From: SAR202 cluster bacterium
GTDB taxonomy: Bacteria; Chloroflexota; Dehalococcoidia; SAR202; GCA-002694895
DNA length: 10,660 bases
Direction of reading: 5' to 3'
Assembly (NCBI GenBank): GCA_009391605.1
Contig: VFGQ01000006.1
Coordinates: 1 to 10,660, forward strand
Part shown: one piece after another, positions 1-6,577 of the stretch
How the letters are laid out: every line of letters begins with the position of its first letter
Position numbering within the stretch: position 1 is the stretch's first letter
Notes under the pieces: model-generated
What the model saw: only the letters and a program-made list of their open reading frames with translations
What the model was told of the DNA's origin: nothing
Database searches by the model: none
Program-made: the position numbers and the translations under genes

Positions 1-271
1 TGTCAAAGTGATAATTTTGATTAAGAAATTCATATATAGCTAAAGTTCCAAGCATATGAATAATATGAACTTTCAATGGGTCAGGATGCAATAAAAATGA
101 CAAAAAAACATTTCCTTTGGGAGATACCCATAATCGATTTTTAGTTCCTCTCCCTTTCAATTGACTCAACGCTCCTATAGATATTTCTTTTTTGGTAATA
201 TCAGAAAAACGATGGCAAACATCCATCGTAGAATCACAACTTTCAAACCAAATAATATCTTTTAAAGTCAT
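1..271 (-). CDS. birA: Biotin--protein ligase (BirA/BPL catalytic domain), 3' part outside window
   Basis: The 90 visible N-terminal residues match the catalytic domain of biotin protein ligases, which make biotinyl-5'-AMP and transfer biotin to the carboxyl-carrier lysine of acetyl-CoA or pyruvate carboxylases in the cytoplasm. Visible are the substrate-loop motif DST (residues 13-15), the biotin/AMP-binding loop GRGTKNRLW (40-48), then SPKGN (50-54) and a beta-strand FLSFLL. The protein starts straight at the catalytic domain: there is no N-terminal winged helix, so it is a group I (non-repressor) enzyme rather than an E. coli-type regulator. The ATG is preceded by AGAGG four bases upstream. 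The loop has Thr43 where E. coli BirA has Arg118. A related lipoate ligase is less likely because of the GRG...W.SP.GN pattern. The gene diverges from the peptidase gene at 366 and runs off the left edge. Confidence 0.75.
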   Translation of the reverse strand, partial: MTLKDIIWFESCDSTMDVCHRFSDITKKEISIGALSQLKGRGTKNRLWVSPKGNVFLSFLLHPDPLKVHIIHMLGTLAIYEFLNQNYHFD

Positions 272-365
272 TTAACCTCTAATAATGAAAATATTACATT
301 CGACGAAATATATAATTTATGTAAAAATATCAAATATTATTTATTTTTTTCTTTGAGAGTATTAT
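272..365. promoter_or_regulatory. Divergent intergenic region with candidate rightward -10 box
   Basis: This 94-base spacer separates the starts of the ligase gene (leftward) and the peptidase gene (rightward), so it must hold both promoters unless transcription comes from further away. A perfect TATAAT lies at 311-316 in the rightward direction, giving a leader of about 43 bases; no good -35 is seen at the usual distance. GAGAG at 355-359 is the probable ribosome-binding site of the peptidase gene. In the leftward direction TTGATA is followed by TATATT at 15-bp spacing, a weak candidate. No operator-like repeat is evident. Confidence 0.35.
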
Positions 366-1529
366 ATGATATCAGACAATAATAGACCCCGATCATCCGA
401 CCTTGGATTAGAAATGGGAATTCTTCCAAAAGGTAAGTTAAACTCAATTACTGATGTTCCCGGAGTCAAAGTTGGTCATTCTACAATTATTGAAGGGGAT
501 GGAAAATTAGAAATAGGAAAAGGCCCTATAAGAACCGGGGTAACTGCAATACTACCTCATGATGAAAATATATTTGAACACAATGTAACTGCAGCTGCGC
601 ATGTGATTAATGGATATGGAAAAACAGTTGGCATGCCACAAATCAATGAATTAGGCAGAATTGAATCTCCAATTCTACTAACCAGTACTTTAAGTACATG
701 GAATGTTGCTAACTTTTTAATCGATTATCTCTCAGAAAGAAATCCTGGGATAAGATCTTTTAACCCCATAGTAGGAGAATGTAATGATGGATTTCTAAAT
801 GATATAGTCGGAAGACATGTGAAAAAATCTCATGTTTTTAATGCTATTGAACATGCAAGTCCAAATGAATTTTCTGAAGGTGTTGTAGGAGCTGGAGTTG
901 GGATGACTGGATTTGGATGGAAAGGAGGAATAGGAACTTCATCCAGGATATGCGAAACAGCACAAGGAGAATTTAACGTAGGTTGCCTAACACTTACAAA
1001 TACAGGCGATGCAAGAGATTTGAGATTAGATGGTATTCCTGTCGGTAGGCATATTTTGCCTCCTGGTTATGAAGTAGAAAAAAACCCTTCAAGATGGGTT
1101 GGCGGAAACCCTTTAAAAGGAACCTTTGTAAATGAACCACCAGGATCGATAATGTTTGTTATTGCAACTGATGCTCCTGTATCAAGCAGACAACTAAACA
1201 GAATGGCAAAAAGAGTTGGTCTTGGGTTAGGCTTATGTGGTGGGGTAGCTAGTCACAGTAGTGGTGATTTTGTTCTCGCATTTTCAAATTCTGATTATCA
1301 TCGTTCGAATTCAAAAGATTCAAAATATGGTATAAATCAACTCTTTGATGAAAATCTTACGAATCTCTTTCGAGGAGTTATAGAAACGACAAACGAAGCC
1401 ATAGCAAATTCAATATTAAAAGCAGAAACAACTATAGGTTTTAACGGTAATACACGCCACGCAATTCCAATAGATAAAATAATAGCTATAATAGAAGAAT
1501 CAAGATCAACAAAAAAAACAGATAAATAA
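366..1529 (+). CDS. P1 family (DmpA/BapA-type, S58) self-cleaving aminopeptidase
   Basis: A member of the DmpA family, Ntn-type hydrolases that cleave themselves into two subunits and release N-terminal amino acids (D-, L- or beta-amino acids) from peptides or amides. The length of 387 residues is close to DmpA (about 375). The N-terminal segment with ITDVPGVKVGH (28-38) is typical. The autocleavage site is Gly260-Ser261 in PPGSIMFVIATDAP; cleavage would free Ser261 as nucleophile and leave a 127-residue beta subunit, as in DmpA. Asn212 (LTNTG) matches the oxyanion Asn, and Ser299-Gly-Asp301 matches the Ser288/Glu290 pair. The usual DGYLND Tyr is Phe143 here. No signal peptide is seen, so it is probably cytoplasmic. 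The gene starts at ATG 366 after GAGAG and is followed after 10 bases by the dehydrogenase gene, probably in one operon. The exact substrate cannot be told from sequence. Confidence 0.88.
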   Translation: MISDNNRPRSSDLGLEMGILPKGKLNSITDVPGVKVGHSTIIEGDGKLEIGKGPIRTGVTAILPHDENIFEHNVTAAAHVINGYGKTVGMPQINELGRIESPILLTSTLSTWNVANFLIDYLSERNPGIRSFNPIVGECNDGFLNDIVGRHVKKSHVFNAIEHASPNEFSEGVVGAGVGMTGFGWKGGIGTSSRICETAQGEFNVGCLTLTNTGDARDLRLDGIPVGRHILPPGYEVEKNPSRWVGGNPLKGTFVNEPPGSIMFVIATDAPVSSRQLNRMAKRVGLGLGLCGGVASHSSGDFVLAFSNSDYHRSNSKDSKYGINQLFDENLTNLFRGVIETTNEAIANSILKAETTIGFNGNTRHAIPIDKIIAIIEESRSTKKTDK

Positions 1530-1539
1530 AGGAATAAAA

Positions 1540-2301
1540 ATGAATAAAACACCTAGAGTTGTAGTAATAACTGGCGGGGGAAGTGGTATAGGATTAGATG
1601 CCAGTCTCAGATTTGGACAACTTGGAGATACGATCATAATTATTGGAAGAACAGAATCGAAACTTAAAGATGTACAATCAAAAATACGAAATAATGGTGG
1701 TGAATGCATTTATTTTACTGGTGATGTCGCTGATCCAACATTTGTTAATCAAGCTACAAGTGAAATAATAAAAAAATATAAGAATATCGACATTTTAGTC
1801 AATAACGCAGGTCATAGCTCAAAAAACCGAAACACAGAAAACACCACACTTGAGGATGTAGTTAATGTATTTAATTCAAATCTACTAGGTACAGTTTTAT
1901 TTACACAAGCAGTATTGCCAAGTATGAAAAAAGTAAATAAGGGTCTAATAGTAAATGTATCATCAGTTGCAGGATTGTCTGGAAGCCTTATAGCAGGATT
2001 ATCATACGGGGCAGCTAAGGCAGGTGTAATTAATTTTACAGAATACCTTAATGCTGAATTAAAAAATACAATGATAAAAGCAACTGCAATTATGCCCGGA
2101 GAGGTAGATACGCCAATTATGGATAATAGGCCTATTGTCCCATCTGATGATTCGAGGGCATCAATGGCAAAAAGTGCAGATGTTGCAGAAACCATTGTAT
2201 TTTTAGCTTCATTATCTAATACAACTTCTATTCATGCGATGACAATAATGCCTAACAAACTCAGAGATACTAGTGCTGAATTAATATTACCTAAAGATTA
2301 A
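1540..2301 (+). CDS. SDR family NAD(P)-dependent oxidoreductase
   Basis: A classical short-chain dehydrogenase/reductase of 253 residues. The cofactor motif TGGGSGIG is at 11-18, the acidic GDVAD at 61-65, NNAG at 88-91, and the catalytic set is Asn114, Ser142 (NVSS), Tyr156 and Lys160 (YGAAK). Arg37 just after the second beta strand suggests preference for NADP(H). The PGEVDTPIM segment (186-194) is the usual PG motif after the active site. The substrate is not predictable: members act on alcohols, 3-oxoacyl groups, sugars and others. AAAGGA at 1528-1533 is a good Shine-Dalgarno sequence, and the gene begins 10 bases after the peptidase stop, so the two are probably co-transcribed. Its stop codon overlaps that of the convergent hydrolase gene in TTAA (2298-2301). 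Confidence 0.9.
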   Translation: MNKTPRVVVITGGGSGIGLDASLRFGQLGDTIIIIGRTESKLKDVQSKIRNNGGECIYFTGDVADPTFVNQATSEIIKKYKNIDILVNNAGHSSKNRNTENTTLEDVVNVFNSNLLGTVLFTQAVLPSMKKVNKGLIVNVSSVAGLSGSLIAGLSYGAAKAGVINFTEYLNAELKNTMIKATAIMPGEVDTPIMDNRPIVPSDDSRASMAKSADVAETIVFLASLSNTTSIHAMTIMPNKLRDTSAELILPKD

Positions 2302-3935
2302 GTTCCAATCGCATAACCATCTCTTCTGGGATCTGCTCCTCCTTGGTAAGATCCTAAACTTTGGTCTTTCTTTATGCCATGTCCCCCACCTACACTTGGT
2401 GACCAATCAGGCAAACCAACTACCTCATGACCTCTGTTTTTCAAATTATCAACTAACGCTTTAGGAAATCGTCCTTCCATCTGAACTTGTTTACCACCAA
2501 TAGTTTTAAATCTAGGGGAGTCAATTACCTGTTGCATGTTCATCTCAAAATCCAACAAATTAACAATCATTTGAGGTGTTGTCTGCATAATCCCCCAACT
2601 TCCAGGTGTTCCAACACTTGCATAAAATTCTCCATTTTTAAAAGTTTGAGTTGGACTCAGACAAAAATCTTGTTTTCTACTAGGTCCAATTTGATTACTA
2701 CTTCCGTTATCCAAATCAAACCAATTCCCCATATTATTCAAAAATATACCTGTTCCTTCCGGAGCTAAAGCAGATCCAAATCCACCTCCCAAAGTTTGTG
2801 TTATTGAAACTACATTACCATCTTTATCAGCAACAGCAAAATGTGTCGTCATGCCTCCGTCATAAGCATCTAAATCGATTGAGGCTAAAGCTCCTTGTGG
2901 TGCGTCAGGATTAAAGACTTCTCCTGCCAATAAATTCACTTTGTTATTTGAAATTCTAGAAGATTGATATTTAGCGTAGGAATTGGAAAGTAACTTTTCT
3001 GTAGGAGTTAATTTAATTGACTGATCTCCTCCATGAGTTATTCTGTCTGTAGCAGCCAGTTTTGTGGTTTCCATAAAATAATGAATAAAATCCGGGTCCT
3101 GGAATTTTATTTTCTCGGGAGATAAAGTTTCTAAAATTTTCAGAGTTTCTAAAATTTGAAACCCGCTAGAATTAGGCGGGACTGTATTAACTTCATAATC
3201 TCTATATTTAATAGTCAAAGGTTCCATCCATTCTGCTTTAACAGAATCTAAATCTTCTTCAGAAATCAACCCTCCATACAATTCCATAGATGCAACAATT
3301 TTTTTTGCAATACTTCCTCTGTAAAATTCATCTGCACCATTTTTTGCAACTAATTCCAAAGATTTGGCTAATTCAGGCATAACAATTTTTGTTCCTGGAT
3401 TAGGGGGTTTGCCATTATTTAAAATTATTTCACCAGATGGAAATTGTGTTAATCTCGGAATAGAATTTGTAAACGAAGTATGGTGAAAATGAGTTACAGG
3501 GAATCCATTTTTAGCATGATTAATTGAATCTTCAAACACTTCCTCTCTATCTAATACCCCTAAAGTTTCCTGTATAGTAAGCCAACCAGCAACATTACCT
3601 GGGACAAGAGGCGCCCAGGGACCGATACTTTTTGCTTCAGCAGTGTATTTTTCAGGATCAGCTAACTTTGGAGCAGAACCTGAAAAATTTAATGCCTGTA
3701 ATTTTTTTTGCTTGGCATTGTATACCATCGCTACACCAACTCCCCCCATGCCTGACATAAAGGGTTCTACTACATTTAAAGTAGATGCAATTGCAACAAT
3801 TGCATCAAACGCATTTCCTCCTTTATTTAAAATATTAATACCTGCTAAAGATGCAAAAGGATGAGCAGAAGCAGCCATTCCTTTAAAACCCATTGCAGTT
3901 GGTCTACTAGATGAAGGATAATTAATATAATTCAT
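2298..3935 (-). CDS. Gamma-glutamyltransferase family Ntn hydrolase (atypical, specificity doubtful)
   Basis: The whole 545 residues follow the gamma-glutamyltranspeptidase fold family, whose members self-cleave before a Thr nucleophile. Thr363 in MTTHFAV is that nucleophile; cleavage gives subunits of about 362 and 183 residues, as in the family. GGNAFDA (39-45), the SGMGG loop (61-65) and VPG (111-113) are conserved. The residues that hold the gamma-glutamyl alpha-carboxylate and amino group in E. coli GGT are not seen: the FRE.AP motif with Arg114 is FSGSAP (84-89), the NNEMDDF region with Asp433 is NNMGNWF (400-406), and the Ser462-Ser463 pair aligns with Phe424-Cys425. The oxyanion GSPGG is GTPGS (442-446). 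It may therefore be an acylase or amidase acting on another substrate. There is no signal peptide, so it is probably cytoplasmic. The ATG follows AAAGG at 8 bases. Confidence 0.85.
   Translation of the reverse strand: MNYINYPSSSRPTAMGFKGMAASAHPFASLAGINILNKGGNAFDAIVAIASTLNVVEPFMSGMGGVGVAMVYNAKQKKLQALNFSGSAPKLADPEKYTAEAKSIGPWAPLVPGNVAGWLTIQETLGVLDREEVFEDSINHAKNGFPVTHFHHTSFTNSIPRLTQFPSGEIILNNGKPPNPGTKIVMPELAKSLELVAKNGADEFYRGSIAKKIVASMELYGGLISEEDLDSVKAEWMEPLTIKYRDYEVNTVPPNSSGFQILETLKILETLSPEKIKFQDPDFIHYFMETTKLAATDRITHGGDQSIKLTPTEKLLSNSYAKYQSSRISNNKVNLLAGEVFNPDAPQGALASIDLDAYDGGMTTHFAVADKDGNVVSITQTLGGGFGSALAPEGTGIFLNNMGNWFDLDNGSSNQIGPSRKQDFCLSPTQTFKNGEFYASVGTPGSWGIMQTTPQMIVNLLDFEMNMQQVIDSPRFKTIGGKQVQMEGRFPKALVDNLKNRGHEVVGLPDWSPSVGGGHGIKKDQSLGSYQGGADPRRDGYAIGT
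3926..3931 (+). promoter_or_regulatory. Candidate -10 box for the dehydratase gene
   Basis: A perfect TATAAT inside the first codons of the leftward hydrolase gene would start transcription about 28 bases before the dehydratase ATG at 3966. No convincing -35 accompanies it, and such hexamers are common in AT-rich DNA. It is noted because the 30-base spacer itself has no room for a full promoter. For the leftward gene, TTGTAT with TAATAC at 17-bp spacing (within about 3960-3990, inside the dehydratase gene) is a similarly weak candidate. Confidence 0.25.
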
Positions 3936-3965
3936 TTTATTTACCTTTAATTTTTATTCTGTATT

Positions 3966-4910
3966 ATGATAAATATTACTGATATACAAAAAGCATATTC
4001 GAACATTTCTATTAATATACACAGAACTCCTATATCTACGTCAACCTATTTATCACAAAAATTTAATTCGAAAATATTTTTCAAACAAGAATTATTTCAA
4101 AAAACCGGTTCATTTAAAATCAGAGGAGTTTTAAATAAATTAAGTAGTTTATCCTCCGATCAATTAAAAAATGGTGTAATAAGTCTTTCTTCTGGAAATC
4201 ATGCTCAAGCAGTAGCTTATGGTTCTAAAATCTATAATATATCTAGTACTATCGTCATGCCTACTTACTCTACAAAGTCAAAAATTGAAGCCACCAAAGG
4301 ATATGGTGCAAAAGTCATAATTACAGATGAAGAATTAATTACTGTAGTAAAAGAAATTCAAAAAGAAACCAATGCTACATTAATACATCCATTTGACGAT
4401 GATCATATAATTGCCGGGCAAGGAACACTTGGATTGGAAATAACTGAAGATATGCCTGACATTGATCATATTTTTACTGCGATAGGGGGTGGCGGATTAA
4501 TATCAGGTATATGCATAGCAATGAAAGCTCACAATCCAAAAATAAAAATTATAGGAATCGAACCCGAAGGCGCAGATGGAATGAGACAAAGCTTAGAAAA
4601 AAGAAAACCTGTAACATTAGATTCTATAAATACTATAGCTGACGGATTATCAGCTCCATTTATTGGGGAAAAAAATTTTGAGATTGTCCAAAAACATATT
4701 GATCAATTAATTACTGTTTCTGATAAAGAAATCATTGAAACTATGTGGTTGATATTTGAAAGAACAAAACTTTTTGTAGAGCCTTCTGCAGCTGCTAGCT
4801 TAGCGCCCATATTATTTGATAAATACAAATTACCAAACAATTCAAAGGCAATGTTCATATTATGTGGCGGAAATATTGATAAGGAAAAACTTATACAAAT
4901 ATCTAATTAA
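3966..4910 (+). CDS. PLP-dependent threonine/serine dehydratase (fold type II)
   Basis: A 314-residue catabolic-type threonine/serine dehydratase that would convert Thr to 2-oxobutyrate (or Ser to pyruvate) plus ammonia. Lys51 in KTGSFKIRG binds PLP; SSGNHAQA (75-82) is the substrate loop, with Ser76 matching the second catalytic residue of serine racemase; GGGGL (174-178) binds the PLP phosphate; and CGGN (300-303) closes the cofactor site. There is no C-terminal ACT-type regulatory domain, so it is unlike biosynthetic IlvA and resembles TdcB. The racemase Mg site (Glu-Pro-x-x-Ala-Asp-Asp) appears here as EPEGADG (199-205), with Gly205 at the third ligand, favouring dehydratase over racemase. 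The N-terminus MINITDIQKA aligns with family starts, supporting ATG 3966 although no Shine-Dalgarno is seen. It diverges by 30 bases from the GGT-family gene. Confidence 0.88.
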   Translation: MINITDIQKAYSNISINIHRTPISTSTYLSQKFNSKIFFKQELFQKTGSFKIRGVLNKLSSLSSDQLKNGVISLSSGNHAQAVAYGSKIYNISSTIVMPTYSTKSKIEATKGYGAKVIITDEELITVVKEIQKETNATLIHPFDDDHIIAGQGTLGLEITEDMPDIDHIFTAIGGGGLISGICIAMKAHNPKIKIIGIEPEGADGMRQSLEKRKPVTLDSINTIADGLSAPFIGEKNFEIVQKHIDQLITVSDKEIIETMWLIFERTKLFVEPSAAASLAPILFDKYKLPNNSKAMFILCGGNIDKEKLIQISN

Positions 4911-4911
4911 T

Positions 4912-5529
4912 TCAATATTTATAAATTTCACCATATATATAATATAATCCCAATAATTTTACTAAACGTGACTGTTTTTGATAAATTTTTAATTTACCCC
5001 ATTTGATTGACTTAATATTTAAAGTATTATCAATATTGTAATTACATCCACCTGTAAAAAATTTCCATATAAATATAAATATATTTTTTATAATATAAAT
5101 AATTTTATTATTAACAATTGTGTGTTCCCAAAAAAAATACTTCCCTTTAGATTTCAGTACTCTATTTAGTTCATCAAATGTTTTCCCAACATCTTTAACT
5201 GAGCATATAACTAATGATGTGACAATTGAATCAAATGATGATTTTTTAAAAGGCAAATAATCTGAGCTGGCTAAAATAAGTGTACATTTATCTACAGATG
5301 TGATTTTTTTTAACAAATCGATATTGTTATCCATTAAATATAAATTATTATAATTTTTATAATAATTTATATTTGCACCATCACCCGCTCCAATTTCGAG
5401 AATATCACCTGATGTTCTATCAGTAACATAATTTCTTAAAAATTTATTTTCCTCAGAAACGAAATTATTTATAAGTGGATATATAAATGCAAATATTTTA
5501 TTTCTTATAATGTTTAAAAATTTATACAA
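4912..5529 (-). CDS. Class I SAM-dependent methyltransferase, METTL7-like
   Basis: A 205-residue methyltransferase. LEIGAGDG (44-51) is the SAM-binding loop, D67 in LMDNN is near the acidic end of strand 2, LPFKKSSFDSIV (92-103) and LVICSVKD (106-113) are motifs around strand 4, and LNRVLKSKGKYFFWEH (121-136) is strand 5. The following GGCNYNID (160-167) resembles the GCNLTRET block of METTL7/thiol methyltransferase-like proteins; the acceptor is unknown. A hydrophobic stretch at about 142-158 could touch the membrane. No in-frame ATG exists near the 5' end, so the start is TTG at 5529, with no clear Shine-Dalgarno; an in-frame stop lies eight codons further upstream. GC is about 22%, much lower than in the flanking metabolic genes, and Asn, Tyr, Ile and Lys are abundant. 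It ends one base from the convergent dehydratase stop. Confidence 0.82.
   Translation of the reverse strand: MYKFLNIIRNKIFAFIYPLINNFVSEENKFLRNYVTDRTSGDILEIGAGDGANINYYKNYNNLYLMDNNIDLLKKITSVDKCTLILASSDYLPFKKSSFDSIVTSLVICSVKDVGKTFDELNRVLKSKGKYFFWEHTIVNNKIIYIIKNIFIFIWKFFTGGCNYNIDNTLNIKSIKWGKLKIYQKQSRLVKLLGLYYIYGEIYKY
5336..5374. repeat. Perfect A/T inverted repeat, 18-bp arms, 3-nt loop, inside the methyltransferase gene
   Basis: Bases 5336-5353 are exactly reverse-complementary to 5357-5374, with TTT (5354-5356) between them; every base is A or T. It encodes the Tyr/Asn-rich stretch at about residues 53-65, just after the SAM-binding glycine loop. A transcript through it could fold into a long but purely A-U hairpin. 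There is no GC-rich stem base and it lies mid-gene, so it is not a normal terminator. Confidence 0.85.
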
Positions 5530-5562
5530 AGTAATTTTTTGGAGAATTAACCATCAAGTTTT

Positions 5563-5581
5563 ATTTTTATAAAATAAAAAT
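5563..5581. repeat. Short A/T inverted repeat upstream of trxB
   Basis: Bases 5563-5570 (ATTTTTAT) and 5574-5581 (ATAAAAAT) form perfect 8-bp arms around a 3-base spacer in the divergent methyltransferase/trxB region, just upstream of the candidate trxB -10. It might be an operator or a bendable AT tract, but this could be chance in such AT-rich DNA. Confidence 0.35.
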
Positions 5582-5586
5582 TAACA

Positions 5587-5592
5587 TATAAT
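5587..5592 (+). promoter_or_regulatory. Candidate -10 box of trxB
   Basis: A perfect TATAAT in the 94-base spacer (5530-5623) between the divergent methyltransferase and trxB genes would place the transcript start about 25 bases before the trxB ATG. The -35 at 17-bp spacing would be TTTTTA, which is poor. No leftward promoter for the methyltransferase can be picked with confidence in the same spacer. Confidence 0.4.
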
Positions 5593-5623
5593 CTAATTAT
5601 TATTTAACAAAATTGTATCATTG

Positions 5624-6571
5624 ATGAACAAACCTGAAAGCAAAAAAATTAAAAATCAATTAACCATAGTTGGATCAGGGCCTGCCGGATTAACAGCAGC
5701 TTTATATGCCGCAAGAGGTAATTTAAACCCATTAGTTATAGAGGGCTTTCCTGCAGGTGGGCAATTAACTTTAACTACGGACGTTGAAAATTATCCTGGG
5801 TTTCCAGATGGAATTATGGGTCCGGAATTAATGGATAAATTTAGAGACCAGGCAGTCAGATTTGGAGCAGAAATAGTAAATGGAGAAGTTTCTAAAGTAG
5901 ACTTCAATTCCAAATTAAATCTTGTATTAGATGATAATACTGAAATTGAAACTAAATCAGTAATTATATCTACAGGTGCATCTGCAAAAATGTTGGGACT
6001 CAAAGAAGAATCATTATTATTAGGTAAAGGAGTTTCAACTTGCGCAACATGTGATGGATTCTTTTTTAGAGATCAAATTGTAACAGTTGTCGGAGGTGGA
6101 GATTCTGCGATGGAAGAAGCTTTGTTTTTAACTAAATTTGCCAAAAAAGTATTCATAATTCATAGAAGAGAAATTTTTAGAGCCTCACAAATAATGTTAA
6201 ACAGAGCAAAAGAAAATCCTAAAATTGAATTCATTTTAAATACAGAAATTAAAAAAATAAACAATCCTGATGAAAACAAAGTAACTTCTGCTGAGTTATT
6301 TAACAAAAAAACTTCTGAAACAACTGAATTAAACACAGATGCAGTATTTATAGCTATTGGACACATTCCTAATACACAAATATTTAAAAATTACCTAGAG
6401 CTCAATGAAAATGGTTATATACTTACCAACGAGGGAACAAAAACAAACATTCCTGGCGTATTTGCCTGTGGAGATGTACAAGATTGGGAATACAGACAAG
6501 CTGTAACGGCAGCTGGAAGTGGATGCATGGCTGCAATTGACACAGAAAGATATTTATCAAACTTAAAATAA
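5624..6571 (+). CDS. trxB: Thioredoxin-disulfide reductase (NADPH)
   Basis: A full-length (315-residue) low-molecular-weight flavoprotein thioredoxin reductase, which passes electrons from NADPH through FAD and a redox dithiol to thioredoxin in the cytoplasm. FAD-binding GSGPAG is at 17-22, the GGQL block at 45-48, the redox motif CATC at 140-143, NADPH-binding GGGDSA at 157-162, HRRE at 180-183 (2'-phosphate recognition), and the C-terminal FAD motif ACGD at 281-284 with RQAVTAAGSGCMAA at 291-304. I chose ATG 5624 over the TTG directly before it (5621) because it gives the usual family N-terminus; no Shine-Dalgarno is seen for either. A small membrane protein follows after 6 bases, so the two are probably co-transcribed. 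Confidence 0.95.
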   Translation: MNKPESKKIKNQLTIVGSGPAGLTAALYAARGNLNPLVIEGFPAGGQLTLTTDVENYPGFPDGIMGPELMDKFRDQAVRFGAEIVNGEVSKVDFNSKLNLVLDDNTEIETKSVIISTGASAKMLGLKEESLLLGKGVSTCATCDGFFFRDQIVTVVGGGDSAMEEALFLTKFAKKVFIIHRREIFRASQIMLNRAKENPKIEFILNTEIKKINNPDENKVTSAELFNKKTSETTELNTDAVFIAIGHIPNTQIFKNYLELNENGYILTNEGTKTNIPGVFACGDVQDWEYRQAVTAAGSGCMAAIDTERYLSNLK

Positions 6572-6577
6572 AATCTA

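Noticed and set aside
1812..2195. Long open frame on the minus strand opposite the SDR gene
   Set aside because: It lies wholly within a clearly conserved gene, shows no family motifs, and is a by-product of the sense codon pattern.
3126..3157. A 14-base direct repeat (AGTTTCTAAAATTT) with 18-base period in the GGT-family gene, encoding ILETLKILETL
   Set aside because: The segment aligns in length with the corresponding helix of E. coli GGT, so it is not an inserted duplication; chance similarity of leucine-rich helix codons explains it.
5524..5556. Short ATG open frame overlapping the methyltransferase start (ATG then GTTAATTCT..., ending TAA), suggesting a frameshifted longer N-terminus
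   Set aside because: The methyltransferase already has a normal-length N-terminus before its SAM loop, and the short frame stops after ten codons with nothing conserved, so a TTG start is simpler than a frameshift.
5563..5581. The AT hairpin upstream of trxB considered as a terminator or riboswitch
   Set aside because: It has no GC in the stem, no U-tract following a strong stem, and no conserved riboswitch core; at most an AT-rich promoter element.
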